Notes under the pieces: generated by a model
Database searches by the model: none
The model's input: the letters and a program-made list of their open reading frames with translations, nothing else
Told to the model about the DNA's origin: nothing
Position numbers and translations under genes: made by a program
Source: Planctomycetaceae bacterium
Lineage (GTDB): Bacteria > Planctomycetota > Planctomycetia > Planctomycetales > Planctomycetaceae
Reading direction: 5' to 3'
Length of the DNA: 38,776 bases
Assembly: GCA_016795145.1 (NCBI GenBank)
Contig: JAEUII010000286.1
Location: 1 to 38,776, forward strand
Shown here: positions 31,444-38,776 of the stretch, in pieces
Numbering within the stretch: the first letter of the stretch is position 1
Layout of the letters: each line of letters opens with the position of its first letter

Positions 31444-34044
31444 ATGCCGACAAGCCGTTCCGATTCTGAAGGAACCAGCCAGCGCCCTCGTCGCCGATCG
31501 TCATCTTCTTCCTCTGCGTCCTCATCCCGTAGTTCATCGACTGGACGTAAACCGTCCGGGCGAAGTCGCCGGCCTGATTCAGACGCTGAAGAGACAGTGG
31601 AAACCCCGGCCAGCCGTCCATCTGAAGATGATGATTTTGGTTCGGGTGTTGATGAACCAGCGCCTCGTCCAGCACGTGCCTCTCGCAGCCGTCGCAGTGC
31701 CGAGCCAGTTGAAGAAGCACCAGCACCGGCACCAGCGCCTCGCGCTGAGGCTCGTGCAAGTGAATCACGTGAAGAAGCACCGGCCGCCGAAGAACGCAGC
31801 TCCGAGCGTCCTCGTCGCGGCCGACCAGAACGTCGTCCTCGCCGGGAAGCTCGCCTTCCGTTCGCGGAAGGAACGGAGGGAAGTGAGACGGCTGGTGGTG
31901 ATCGAGGTCGCGATCAGGATCGAACATCCAACCGATTTGAACGTCAGATCGCTGACGTTGAATCTCAGACCGGAATGCGTTACTTCAGCACGGACGATCT
32001 GGACTTTGGCGACGACGAACCAGCACCGCGTTCCTCAGAACGCCGCGGTCGTTACCGCGGTGATGACACCAGTGAGCGTCCAGCAAGGTCGGACCGCAGT
32101 GATCGCGGCGAACGCAGTGAGCGTGGTGGCGATCGCGGAGATCGATTGGAACGCGGAGATCGCGCTGAACGCAGCGAACACGGCGAACGTACCGATCGCG
32201 GTGAGCGACCTGAGGGCGAAGAGCGATCAGACCGGGGATCTCGTTATGATCGAGGCGACCGGGCTCCTCGCGCTGACCGTGGAGAATCCGGCGATCGTCC
32301 ATCTCGCGGTGAATCCGGCGATCGTCCACCTCGCGGTGAATATGGCGAGCGACGTGGTCGTGGTCCACGACGTGATTATGGCGACCGAGGGCCTCGTCGT
32401 GACAATCGAGACAATGTCGAAGGCTCAGAGCGCAGTGAGCGCAGCGAGGGCGGCTTCGAAGATCGTGGCTCCCGTTTTCGCGGTGAAGGCGATGATCTGA
32501 CCGAGTGGAGCGAACAGCTCTTCGGTGCGGACAACGAAGGTGACAGCGAAGGCGGTGAAGAGGGCGGCTTCTCCGACGGTGAAGGTGGCGATGATCGTCG
32601 TCCACGTCGTCGTCGTCGTCGTCGTCGTCGCGGTGGTCCTGAGCGTGGTGGCGATCAGGGCGGTCCACGTTTTGAAGGGCAGAACCGCTTTGAAGGCGCT
32701 CCACGGTTCGAAGGTGGTCCTCGATTTGACGGCGGTCCTCGACGCGATGGCGGTCGGCCTGACGGTGGTCGCTATGGAAACAGTGGTGGCGGCGGCCGCG
32801 GCCGTGGCCGTGGTCCAGGTCGTGGGCCTGGCCGAGACAATGGTCCTCGTGGCCAGAGCATGGGACGTGGTCGTGATCGCGATCGTGGCAGCATGCAGCG
32901 TCGATCACGTACGATTCAGCCATCGACCGAGGTGGTTGAAGGTACCTTCGAGGGCGTCCTGGAACTGCATCCTCGCGGCTACGGGTTCCTTCGTGACCCA
33001 CGTCGAAACTACGCAGCGGAAGATTCCAATCCGTTCGTTTCCAGCTCACTCGTAGAAAAATACAAACTGCGAGAAGGTGTGCTGGTCAAAGGCGAAGTGG
33101 GGCAGGGCACTCATAATCAGGGCCCTCGTCTTCATGAAGTCTACATGATCGACGGACTGACTCCTGAAGATTACGCCAACATCAAGCACTTTGATCAGCT
33201 GACAGCGATCAACCCGTTTGAGCAGATCCGGCTGGAGACGGGACCTCGACCGCTGACAATGCGAGTCATGGACCTGTTGTGCCCGATCGGAAAGGGACAG
33301 CGAGCTCTGCTCGTCGCTCCTCCTCGAACCGGCAAGACAATGCTGCTGCAGGAGATTGCTCATTCTGTCAGCGTGAACCATCCGGAAATTCATCTGATGG
33401 TTCTGCTGATTGACGAGCGTCCTGAAGAAGTTACGGAAATGCGACGTCTGGTGCAGGGAGAGGTGATCGCTTCATCACTGGATAACGATGTTGAAAGCCA
33501 CATTCGAATCAGCCAGCTGATCATCGAACGTGCGAAGCGTCTCGCTGAAGAAGGCAAAGACGTCTTCATTCTGCTCGACAGCATTACCCGACTTGCTCGT
33601 GCCTTTAACAAGTGGAGCAACACGGGACGAACGGCAACCGGCGGTCTCGACATTCGGGCGCTGGATATTCCAAAGAAGCTGTTCGGCCAGGCTCGCCGAT
33701 TTGATGAAGGCGGTTCTCTGACAGTCTGCGGGACAGCTCTGATTGATACCGGCAGCAAGATGGACGAAGCGATCTTCCAGGAGTTCAAGGGGACGGGCAA
33801 CATGGAAATGATGCTCAGTCGAGACCTGGCAGACCGACGCATCTGGCCATCGATCGACATTACTCGCTCAGGCACGCGACGTGAAGAGAAGATCCTGCCG
33901 GCGGATATGCTGGAAGGGATCACGATGCTTCGTCGAAGCCTGATTAGCCTCAGCCCTGTCGAAGCGATGGAACAGCTGACTCGCACGATGGAGAAGTTCC
34001 CGACGAACCGGGAATTCCTGACTCGAATCAAAGCTGTTCTCTAA
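31444..34044 (+). CDS. rho: Transcription termination factor Rho with giant disordered N-terminus
   Basis: An 866-residue Rho, about twice the usual 420. The conserved part starts near residue 496. It has the RNA-binding OB fold (VEGTFEGVLELHPRGYGFLRDP) and the RecA-type ATPase with Walker A APPRTGKT (Lys631), VLLIDERPEEVTEM, LLDSITRLARAFN, the Q- and R-loop regions GGLDIRALDIPKKLFGQARR and EFKGTGNMEMML, and the C-terminus EFLTRIKAVL. Residues 1-495 are low-complexity: Ser/Arg at first, then Asp-Arg-Gly-Glu repeats (RSDRGERSERGGDRGDR), an Arg run, and a Gly/Arg-rich (RGG-like) stretch before the core. The start at ATG 31444 is preferred because the earlier frame (31366) is not Rho-like. It terminates transcription and acts as an RNA helicase/translocase. 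Confidence 0.95.
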   Translation: MPTSRSDSEGTSQRPRRRSSSSSSASSSRSSSTGRKPSGRSRRPDSDAEETVETPASRPSEDDDFGSGVDEPAPRPARASRSRRSAEPVEEAPAPAPAPRAEARASESREEAPAAEERSSERPRRGRPERRPRREARLPFAEGTEGSETAGGDRGRDQDRTSNRFERQIADVESQTGMRYFSTDDLDFGDDEPAPRSSERRGRYRGDDTSERPARSDRSDRGERSERGGDRGDRLERGDRAERSEHGERTDRGERPEGEERSDRGSRYDRGDRAPRADRGESGDRPSRGESGDRPPRGEYGERRGRGPRRDYGDRGPRRDNRDNVEGSERSERSEGGFEDRGSRFRGEGDDLTEWSEQLFGADNEGDSEGGEEGGFSDGEGGDDRRPRRRRRRRRRGGPERGGDQGGPRFEGQNRFEGAPRFEGGPRFDGGPRRDGGRPDGGRYGNSGGGGRGRGRGPGRGPGRDNGPRGQSMGRGRDRDRGSMQRRSRTIQPSTEVVEGTFEGVLELHPRGYGFLRDPRRNYAAEDSNPFVSSSLVEKYKLREGVLVKGEVGQGTHNQGPRLHEVYMIDGLTPEDYANIKHFDQLTAINPFEQIRLETGPRPLTMRVMDLLCPIGKGQRALLVAPPRTGKTMLLQEIAHSVSVNHPEIHLMVLLIDERPEEVTEMRRLVQGEVIASSLDNDVESHIRISQLIIERAKRLAEEGKDVFILLDSITRLARAFNKWSNTGRTATGGLDIRALDIPKKLFGQARRFDEGGSLTVCGTALIDTGSKMDEAIFQEFKGTGNMEMMLSRDLADRRIWPSIDITRSGTRREEKILPADMLEGITMLRRSLISLSPVEAMEQLTRTMEKFPTNREFLTRIKAVL

Positions 34045-34073
34045 GATGTGTCAGTGTTTCTGATGACTTTCAT

Positions 34074-34106
34074 AATGCCGATGGAGTTTCTCCATCGGCA
34101 TTTTTT
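34074..34106 (+). terminator. Intrinsic terminator after rho
   Basis: Perfect 13-bp arms AATGCCGATGGAG and CTCCATCGGCATT around TTT, then four more T. It lies 30 bp after the rho stop and 40 bp before the transporter start, so the two are separate units. Confidence 0.93.
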
Positions 34107-34145
34107 CATTTCGATGCCAACAGGATTTTGCAGACTCGCTGTGTC

Positions 34146-35051
34146 ATGGACTGGTACCACCTGAGCCTTCTGTCGTCGTTGTTTCTTGGCTTCTATGAGA
34201 TCGCCAAGAAGGTTTCTCTGAAAGATAACGCCGTTGCGCCGGTCCTGTTTTTCAATGTGCTGACTCAATGTGGCTGCTACCTGCCCGCCGTCATCAGTCA
34301 GCGACTGCTGCACCTGAATGCCCCCGTTGAGTGGATGACGATTGAGCCCTTGACGTGGCATCAGCATCTTCTGCTGGCGACAAAGTCAGTGATTGCGGGG
34401 AGCTCATGGATTTTCGCATCCTTCGCGATCAAGCACCTTCCCATGTCGATTGCATCGCCGATTCGCGCCACAAGTCCCGTGGCGACCATTCTGATTGCAG
34501 TGGCCTTTCTTGGCGAACGCCCAACGGTGTCTCAGTGGATCGGCGTTCTGATCATCATCATTTCCATGTACGCATTTTCGCTTGTGGGCCGTAAGGAAGG
34601 AATCCGCTTTCACCGGAATCGCTGGGTGTGGCTGATGATTGTTGCGACGCTATTGGGTGCATGCAGTTCGTTGTATGACAAGTACCTGCTGCAGACCCGC
34701 AACTTCAGCACTGCGACCGTGCAGGCCTGGTTCTCCATCTATCTTGTTCCGATGATGATCCCCATAAGTCTGATGTGGTATCTGCGTCAGCGTTCCGCGT
34801 CGCGCTTTGAGTGGCGATGGTCAATCCCGGCAATTGCAATGCTGCTTCTGATTTCCGACTTCCTGTACTTCTACGCGATCGAACAGCCTGGAGCGCTGAT
34901 GGCCGTCATCTCGCCACTGCGCCGAACGTCCGTCATCGTTTCGTTTATCGCCGGTGTTTTGATCTATGGCGAAAAGAACTGGAAGCAGAAGGCCGTCTGC
35001 ATCGTAAGTCTGCTGGCTGGCGTCTGCGTGATCAGCCTGCTTGGCGATTAG
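34146..35051 (+). CDS. DMT-family (EamA) transporter
   Basis: A 301-residue inner-membrane protein with about ten membrane helices in two EamA halves. The first half ends SPVATILIAVAFLGERPTVSQWIGVLIIIISMYAFSLVG, and the second ends PLRRTSVIVSFIAGVLIYGEKNWKQKAVCIVSLLAGVCVISLLG. These are the conserved 'P...........GE....Q..G...I..G....' motifs of the drug/metabolite transporter superfamily. Substrate is not predictable. A TTG at 34128 could extend it by six residues, but ATG 34146 (MDWYHLSLLSS) starts directly with the first helix. It is flanked by terminators for rho and the minus-strand gene. Confidence 0.9.
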   Translation: MDWYHLSLLSSLFLGFYEIAKKVSLKDNAVAPVLFFNVLTQCGCYLPAVISQRLLHLNAPVEWMTIEPLTWHQHLLLATKSVIAGSSWIFASFAIKHLPMSIASPIRATSPVATILIAVAFLGERPTVSQWIGVLIIIISMYAFSLVGRKEGIRFHRNRWVWLMIVATLLGACSSLYDKYLLQTRNFSTATVQAWFSIYLVPMMIPISLMWYLRQRSASRFEWRWSIPAIAMLLLISDFLYFYAIEQPGALMAVISPLRRTSVIVSFIAGVLIYGEKNWKQKAVCIVSLLAGVCVISLLGD

Positions 35052-35059
35052 ACACGCGC

Positions 35060-35095
35060 AAAAAAATGACTCTGACGCAGAAGCATCAGAGTCAT
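35060..35095 (-). terminator. Intrinsic terminator of the secreted-protein gene
   Basis: On the minus strand, arms ATGACTCTGA and TCAGAGTCAT (10 bp, perfect) around a 10-nt loop are followed by seven T (complement of 35060-35066). It lies about 70 bp after the stop at 35164. It may also act on the plus-strand transporter transcript, but without a U-tract there. Confidence 0.88.
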
Positions 35096-35163
35096 CAGAA
35101 GATTCGTTGCGGCCTGCCAGATTCGTTCACGCGAACTCCGTCCGCGGCAGACCGGAGGACGAA

Positions 35164-35667
35164 CTACTTGCCAACGGAATCCGCAAACTGGAAGAAGTCG
35201 AGCTTCGCGAGTTCCATAGTTGAACCGGCATTTCGGTTTGTCGGGCGATTGAAGGCGTAGGCAATGACCGCGCCACTGGACAGTTCAGCGATGTAGATCA
35301 CGCCGTAAGCGGGCTGGACGCCACCTGATCCTCGCAGGTTTACAGGACCTGTCACAATTGCGTATTTTGGTTCAGGAGTGTTGCCCGTATTGAAATCTGC
35401 GGCGACGTTGTGCAGATATCGATGAGTGAACTTTCCGGTCTGCTCGTTGATGACACTGCCGACAAGTACGCCGGTCAGGTTATTCAGAACGAACACGGCC
35501 TCCTGATTGAAGGTCTCAAGAATTGGGACTGTTACCATGGAGAACTTGTCATTCCCGTTTGCCACAGGCGCCTGGGCCTGCTGCTGAGGAATCACGGTGT
35601 AAGCTGCTGCCATCGCAAAGGCGCCAGCCAGAAACAAAGCACCAGAACGGAGAATGGACTTTTTCAT
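35164..35667 (-). CDS. Secreted protein of unknown function
   Basis: A 167-residue protein with a signal peptide (MKKSILRSGALFLAGAFAMAAAYT, cleavage near AQA or earlier). The mature part is about 140 residues, predicted beta-rich: KFSMVTVPILETFNQEAVFVLNNLTGVLVGSVINEQTGKF, TPEPKYAIVTGPVNLRG, AYGVIYIAELSSGAVIAYAF. No membrane segment or enzyme motif is seen. GAGGCGAGAAG precedes the ATG. A strong terminator follows. I do not recognise the family, although similar exported hypotheticals are frequent in Planctomycetes. Confidence 0.82.
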   Translation of the reverse strand: MKKSILRSGALFLAGAFAMAAAYTVIPQQQAQAPVANGNDKFSMVTVPILETFNQEAVFVLNNLTGVLVGSVINEQTGKFTHRYLHNVAADFNTGNTPEPKYAIVTGPVNLRGSGGVQPAYGVIYIAELSSGAVIAYAFNRPTNRNAGSTMELAKLDFFQFADSVGK

Positions 35668-35838
35668 CTTCTCGCCTCGGAGTTTTCGCTCGACAGAATA
35701 GCATCGGAACCGTCACGATGCCTTTCGTGTCATGATACTATTCTCTGACCACGTCGGCCAGATTGTCCGTGACAACCTTATCCGGGAATGCTCCGTGGTG
35801 TTCCGGGTTCAGCACGTCCAAAATCGTTAGTTTTTGCC

Positions 35839-36648
35839 ATGTCCACCCAGATTTCGACTTCGGACCAGTGTTTGTGGGGGGCAATTCGGGAAAGGGCGGC
35901 TCAGCGAGCTGCTTCTGAGCCGATGCTCGCCAGCTTTCTCCATGCGACGATTTTGAATCATGAGCGACTGGAAGACGCCGTCAGCTACCATTTGGCCGGC
36001 AAGCTGGCATCCAGTACTCTGTCTGCAATGCAGCTCCGGGAAGTGATTCTGGAAGCCATGCAGCGGGATTCCGAAATCGTTGATGCGGTCTGTGCTGACA
36101 TTCGTGCTGTTCAGGAACGTGACCCTGCCGTCAAGTGCTGCCTGGTACCTTTGCTGTTTCTGAAAGGCGTCCATGCATTGATCGGGTACCGAGTTGCGAA
36201 CTGGCTCTGGAAACAGGGACGGGAACTTGTCGCCCTGTATCTTCAGAACCGGATTTCGGAGGTCTTCGGAGTCGACATTCATCCCGCGGCGAAGATCGGG
36301 CGTGGCATCCTGATGGACCATGCGACATCCATCGTGATTGGCGAAACGGCCGTCATTGAAGACGAAGTGTCATTGCTGCATGAAGTGACACTCGGCGGGA
36401 CCGGCAAAGCCACAGGCGATCGACATCCAAAAGTTCGCCGGGGAGTCCTGATTGGCGCGGGAGCCAAGATTCTGGGCAACGTCGAGATTGGTGAAGGTGC
36501 GAAGGTCGGCGCAGGTAGTGTGGTGCTGAAGAACGTTGCTCCGCATTGCACAGTTGCCGGAGTCCCGGCCGTCGTTGTCGGCAAGCCCTGCAGCCAGGCA
36601 CCTGCGCTCGACATGGACCATGAGATTGTCTCTGGTGATTCGATCTGA
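35839..36648 (+). CDS. cysE: Serine O-acetyltransferase
   Basis: A 269-residue CysE, catalysing acetyl-CoA plus serine to O-acetylserine, the committed step of cysteine synthesis. The N-terminal helical SATase domain (about 8-140) precedes a left-handed beta-helix of hexapeptide repeats (about 145-250). Catalytic residues are Asp146 (DIHPAAKIG) and His161 (DHATSIVIGET). The acetyl-CoA loop GGTGKATGDRHPKV and the C-terminal GVPAVVVGKP are present. ATG 35839 is chosen for the family-like start (MSTQISTSDQCLW), and upstream residues are not SATase-like. The C-terminus ends with Ile (GDSI), which in CysE proteins inserts into CysK. cysK is not in the window. Confidence 0.95.
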   Translation: MSTQISTSDQCLWGAIRERAAQRAASEPMLASFLHATILNHERLEDAVSYHLAGKLASSTLSAMQLREVILEAMQRDSEIVDAVCADIRAVQERDPAVKCCLVPLLFLKGVHALIGYRVANWLWKQGRELVALYLQNRISEVFGVDIHPAAKIGRGILMDHATSIVIGETAVIEDEVSLLHEVTLGGTGKATGDRHPKVRRGVLIGAGAKILGNVEIGEGAKVGAGSVVLKNVAPHCTVAGVPAVVVGKPCSQAPALDMDHEIVSGDSI

Positions 36649-36652
36649 TTTT

Positions 36653-38776
36653 TTAGTCGATCTCTCCCGAAATCATCGTTTGCGCGAACCCTGTGTTGCC
36701 TGGCGGCAGTTCGACTGGGTTTGGCAGAGCAGCATTTGGCTGTGGAGTCCTTGTGCCTACCAGTGACTGCCCGATGGAGGCCGCATTCACCTGATTGGCC
36801 GGCAGGCCGCGTTCATGGCGGCTCCACCATGCATCGGCGTCGTCAGCATTCCAGCCTCGTGCATCAGGGCATCGCGCCAGCATCTGTGCGAGGTCTCTTG
36901 CCGTTTGTGGACGCTTGGCCCGGTTCTTTTCGAGACAGGCCAGAATCACGTCTTCCAGTTCTGCCGAAATCGTTCGGCCGGAACGCTGAGACGGTGGCGT
37001 CGGCGCGACATCCACATGCTGTCTGCACAGCTCGACAATGTTCGATGCCGTGAAGACAGGTTGTCCGGTCAGCAGAAAGTAGCCGACAGCTCCCACGGCG
37101 TAGATGTCAGACCGATTGTCGACCGCCAGAGGTGACTGAATCGCTTCGGGTGACATGTAGAGTGGTGTACCCGTCAGCGAAGTGGCGGACGTCATGGCGG
37201 CTTCCTTGTTGTCGTCGGCCGCCTTCACCAGCCCGAAGTCCAGCACCTTGACGACATCCGGCTCACTGCCTCGACGATTCAGCATAATGTTCGAAGGCTT
37301 AATGTCGCGATGGACCAGTCCCCTCGAGTGCGCTTCGTACAAAGATCCGCAGACCTGAAGCAGGATGCGAATGGTTCGTGCCTCTGACTGCGGACCATAT
37401 TTCTCAACGAGCTGCTGAAGATCGATGCCATCGAGGTATTCCATGGCGTAGTAGAAGACACCTTCCGGAGTGCGACCATAGTCGTAGATCGCGATGGTGT
37501 TGGGATGATTAAGCTGACAGGTAATCTGGACTTCCCGTTCAAATCGAGCTGTCGTGGCTTCGTTCACCTTATCGACGTCGAGCATCTTCACAGCAGTTGG
37601 CCGACGCAGCATTGCATGATGCGCCTTGTAGACGACACCCATGCCACCGGAGCCAAGCTTGTCTTCCAGTTCGTACTGACCCAGTTGTTTGGCTTCCACT
37701 GCGGCACGTCGAGCATCTCGTTCAAGGCGAGCCACGATCAGAGTGAAGATGAAGATGACAATCGAGCTGACACCCAAGAGCGTGTAGAGTCCGGTGAACA
37801 TCCACTGAATGATCGTCAGTGTACGGAACGCTTCTGTGTAGTCGACTTCGGTTGCGATCCCCATATCGTATTTCTCCAGCCACTTCCATGCGCCAACGAC
37901 GGGAACGCCGCGGTAGTCGCGGTAAGGTTCCATAGTGATTCCGTCGTTTCCGCTGATGGCCTTTGTCACCATCTCGGTCAAGGGCTGCTCCGTGCGGCGA
38001 GTCAAGGGCCGCTGTCCGCTTGTGAGGTCAACGCCTGGATCTCGCACATCAATGTTCAACAGAGAACGTGAATCAGGCCGGTCCGGAAGCAGACCCGTCA
38101 TGATCAGTTCTTCATCGAAGCGACTGTTTGAGATCATCTGACCATTGCGATCAAACGCGTAGGTTTCGCCGGTTCGTCCCAGCCGGCCCAGTTGCATGAT
38201 CTCGGTAAACTTGAGTTCCGGGCGGAACTGGAATGCCAGAACTCCGACGACCTGAAATCGCTCATCACGAATTGGCGCGGCGACGAACATGTTGGGCACG
38301 CCCGTTCGTACTCGACCAGTCAGATCCTTAATCGCATCGACGCTCAGGAACGGAGGGCAGACGGCTGTGTTGCCATCCAGTGTATGCGCCAGAAGAGATT
38401 CGAGTTCCGGTATGTCTTCTCGACCGATGAGTTCTGCGGATGACGACGAGACGATGTGATGGTTCTTGTCCGCCAGGAAGTATCCAATGTACTGGTGCGA
38501 GGACATCATGGGCGACAGTTCGTGAAGAAGCGTCTTTCGCAGTTCTTCGGTTGATCGTGCAGCAGCCAGAGGATCAGCGCTTGTTGTTTGATCTGTGGTT
38601 ATCTCACCAAGAAGTTCATACGCCGTTTGACGGACACGCAGACCGTTGGCCGCGCTTTCGGCGGTGGATTCCTGAACCTTGAACCATGTTTCCAGCATCG
38701 CGGTCTCGACATCCAGCAGCGTCTGCAGGCTGGAACTGAGGTTGCCACGAATGGTTGTTCGGATGGCGGAACTCAC
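36653..38776 (-). CDS. Receptor-type Ser/Thr protein kinase with Cache-like sensor, N-terminus cut
   Basis: A 707-residue fragment. The first codon at the edge is GTG, but no membrane helix precedes the sensor region, so this codon is probably internal and the gene continues upstream. Visible residues 1-315 are extracytoplasmic, a dCache-like sensor with PAS-like motifs (YIGYFLADKNHHIVSSSSAELIG; FVAAPIRDERFQVVGVLAFQF; GRTGETYAFDRNGQMISNS). A membrane helix lies at about 326-349. A Hanks-type kinase domain follows (about 369-635): GSGGMG loop, Lys397 (AVKML), HRDIKPSN (489-496), DFGLV (513-517), SPE (542-544). The tail (640-707) is Pro/Gln-rich. It likely couples an external ligand to phosphorylation. 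It converges on cysE, 4 bp apart. Confidence 0.88.
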   Translation of the reverse strand: MSSAIRTTIRGNLSSSLQTLLDVETAMLETWFKVQESTAESAANGLRVRQTAYELLGEITTDQTTSADPLAAARSTEELRKTLLHELSPMMSSHQYIGYFLADKNHHIVSSSSAELIGREDIPELESLLAHTLDGNTAVCPPFLSVDAIKDLTGRVRTGVPNMFVAAPIRDERFQVVGVLAFQFRPELKFTEIMQLGRLGRTGETYAFDRNGQMISNSRFDEELIMTGLLPDRPDSRSLLNIDVRDPGVDLTSGQRPLTRRTEQPLTEMVTKAISGNDGITMEPYRDYRGVPVVGAWKWLEKYDMGIATEVDYTEAFRTLTIIQWMFTGLYTLLGVSSIVIFIFTLIVARLERDARRAAVEAKQLGQYELEDKLGSGGMGVVYKAHHAMLRRPTAVKMLDVDKVNEATTARFEREVQITCQLNHPNTIAIYDYGRTPEGVFYYAMEYLDGIDLQQLVEKYGPQSEARTIRILLQVCGSLYEAHSRGLVHRDIKPSNIMLNRRGSEPDVVKVLDFGLVKAADDNKEAAMTSATSLTGTPLYMSPEAIQSPLAVDNRSDIYAVGAVGYFLLTGQPVFTASNIVELCRQHVDVAPTPPSQRSGRTISAELEDVILACLEKNRAKRPQTARDLAQMLARCPDARGWNADDADAWWSRHERGLPANQVNAASIGQSLVGTRTPQPNAALPNPVELPPGNTGFAQTMISGEID

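Noticed and set aside
31421..33055. Long alternative frames on both strands across the rho N-terminus
   Set aside because: The region is compositionally simple (Arg/Gly/Asp codons), so other frames stay open by chance. The frame that continues into the conserved Rho core is the true one.

Overview
The window looks like chromosomal DNA of a Planctomycetota bacterium, probably a Planctomycetales relative of Gimesia or Fuerstiella. This is inferred from the gene mix: two DUF3467 proteins, a huge DUF4175-like membrane protein with low-complexity repeats, a sensor-linked Ser/Thr kinase, and a Rho factor with a very long disordered N-terminus. Genes are loosely packed, mostly in single units or pairs, with long spacers, weak Shine-Dalgarno sequences, and many intergenic palindromes. 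I see no phage, insertion sequence, CRISPR array or rRNA operon. The gene content is core housekeeping plus lineage-specific hypotheticals.

Region by region. 1-1077 (minus): a truncated coiled-coil protein and thioredoxin, separated by stem-loops. 1729-5111 (plus): two DUF3467 genes with three domain copies, a TIM-barrel sugar phosphate isomerase/epimerase, and argJ (arginine synthesis). 5242-9204 (minus): a 1320-residue DUF4175-like protein with 25 perfect-length 15-bp repeats and about a dozen 45-bp repeats. 9205-10000: a cluster of palindromes (REP-like), then tRNA-Cys with its terminator. 10438-11244: an unrecognised 268-residue protein. 11855-13740: a response regulator with its DNA-binding domain at the N-terminus, followed by a soluble histidine kinase. 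14025-15053: a DapA/NanA-family aldolase with an unusual C-terminal helix. 15056-16643 (minus): SUKH (SMI1/KNR4), DUF971 and CYTH genes. 17020-18195: an HtrA-type protease. 18567-19323: two small lineage-type genes, one encoding a 33-residue very basic protein. 19604-24180: alpha-glucan phosphorylase and RecQ. 24437-26551: a His-rich exported protein and an APC permease. 26783-29667: a translationally coupled isoprenoid pair (prenyl synthase and dxs). 30180-30425 (minus): a small secreted protein. 31444-34044: rho, behind a strong promoter and a structured leader of about 555 nt. 34146-38776: a DMT transporter, a secreted protein (minus), cysE, and a truncated dCache-type receptor Ser/Thr kinase (minus).

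Functional links visible from context: prenyl synthase plus DXS supply isoprenoid precursors. The response regulator and histidine kinase probably form a two-component pair. CysE (cysteine synthesis) and tRNA-Cys are not adjacent, so no link is claimed. The observations most worth pursuing are the Rho disordered domain and leader, the encapsulation-peptide-like tail on the aldolase, the palindrome cluster and shared 22-bp element, and the 33-residue basic protein.
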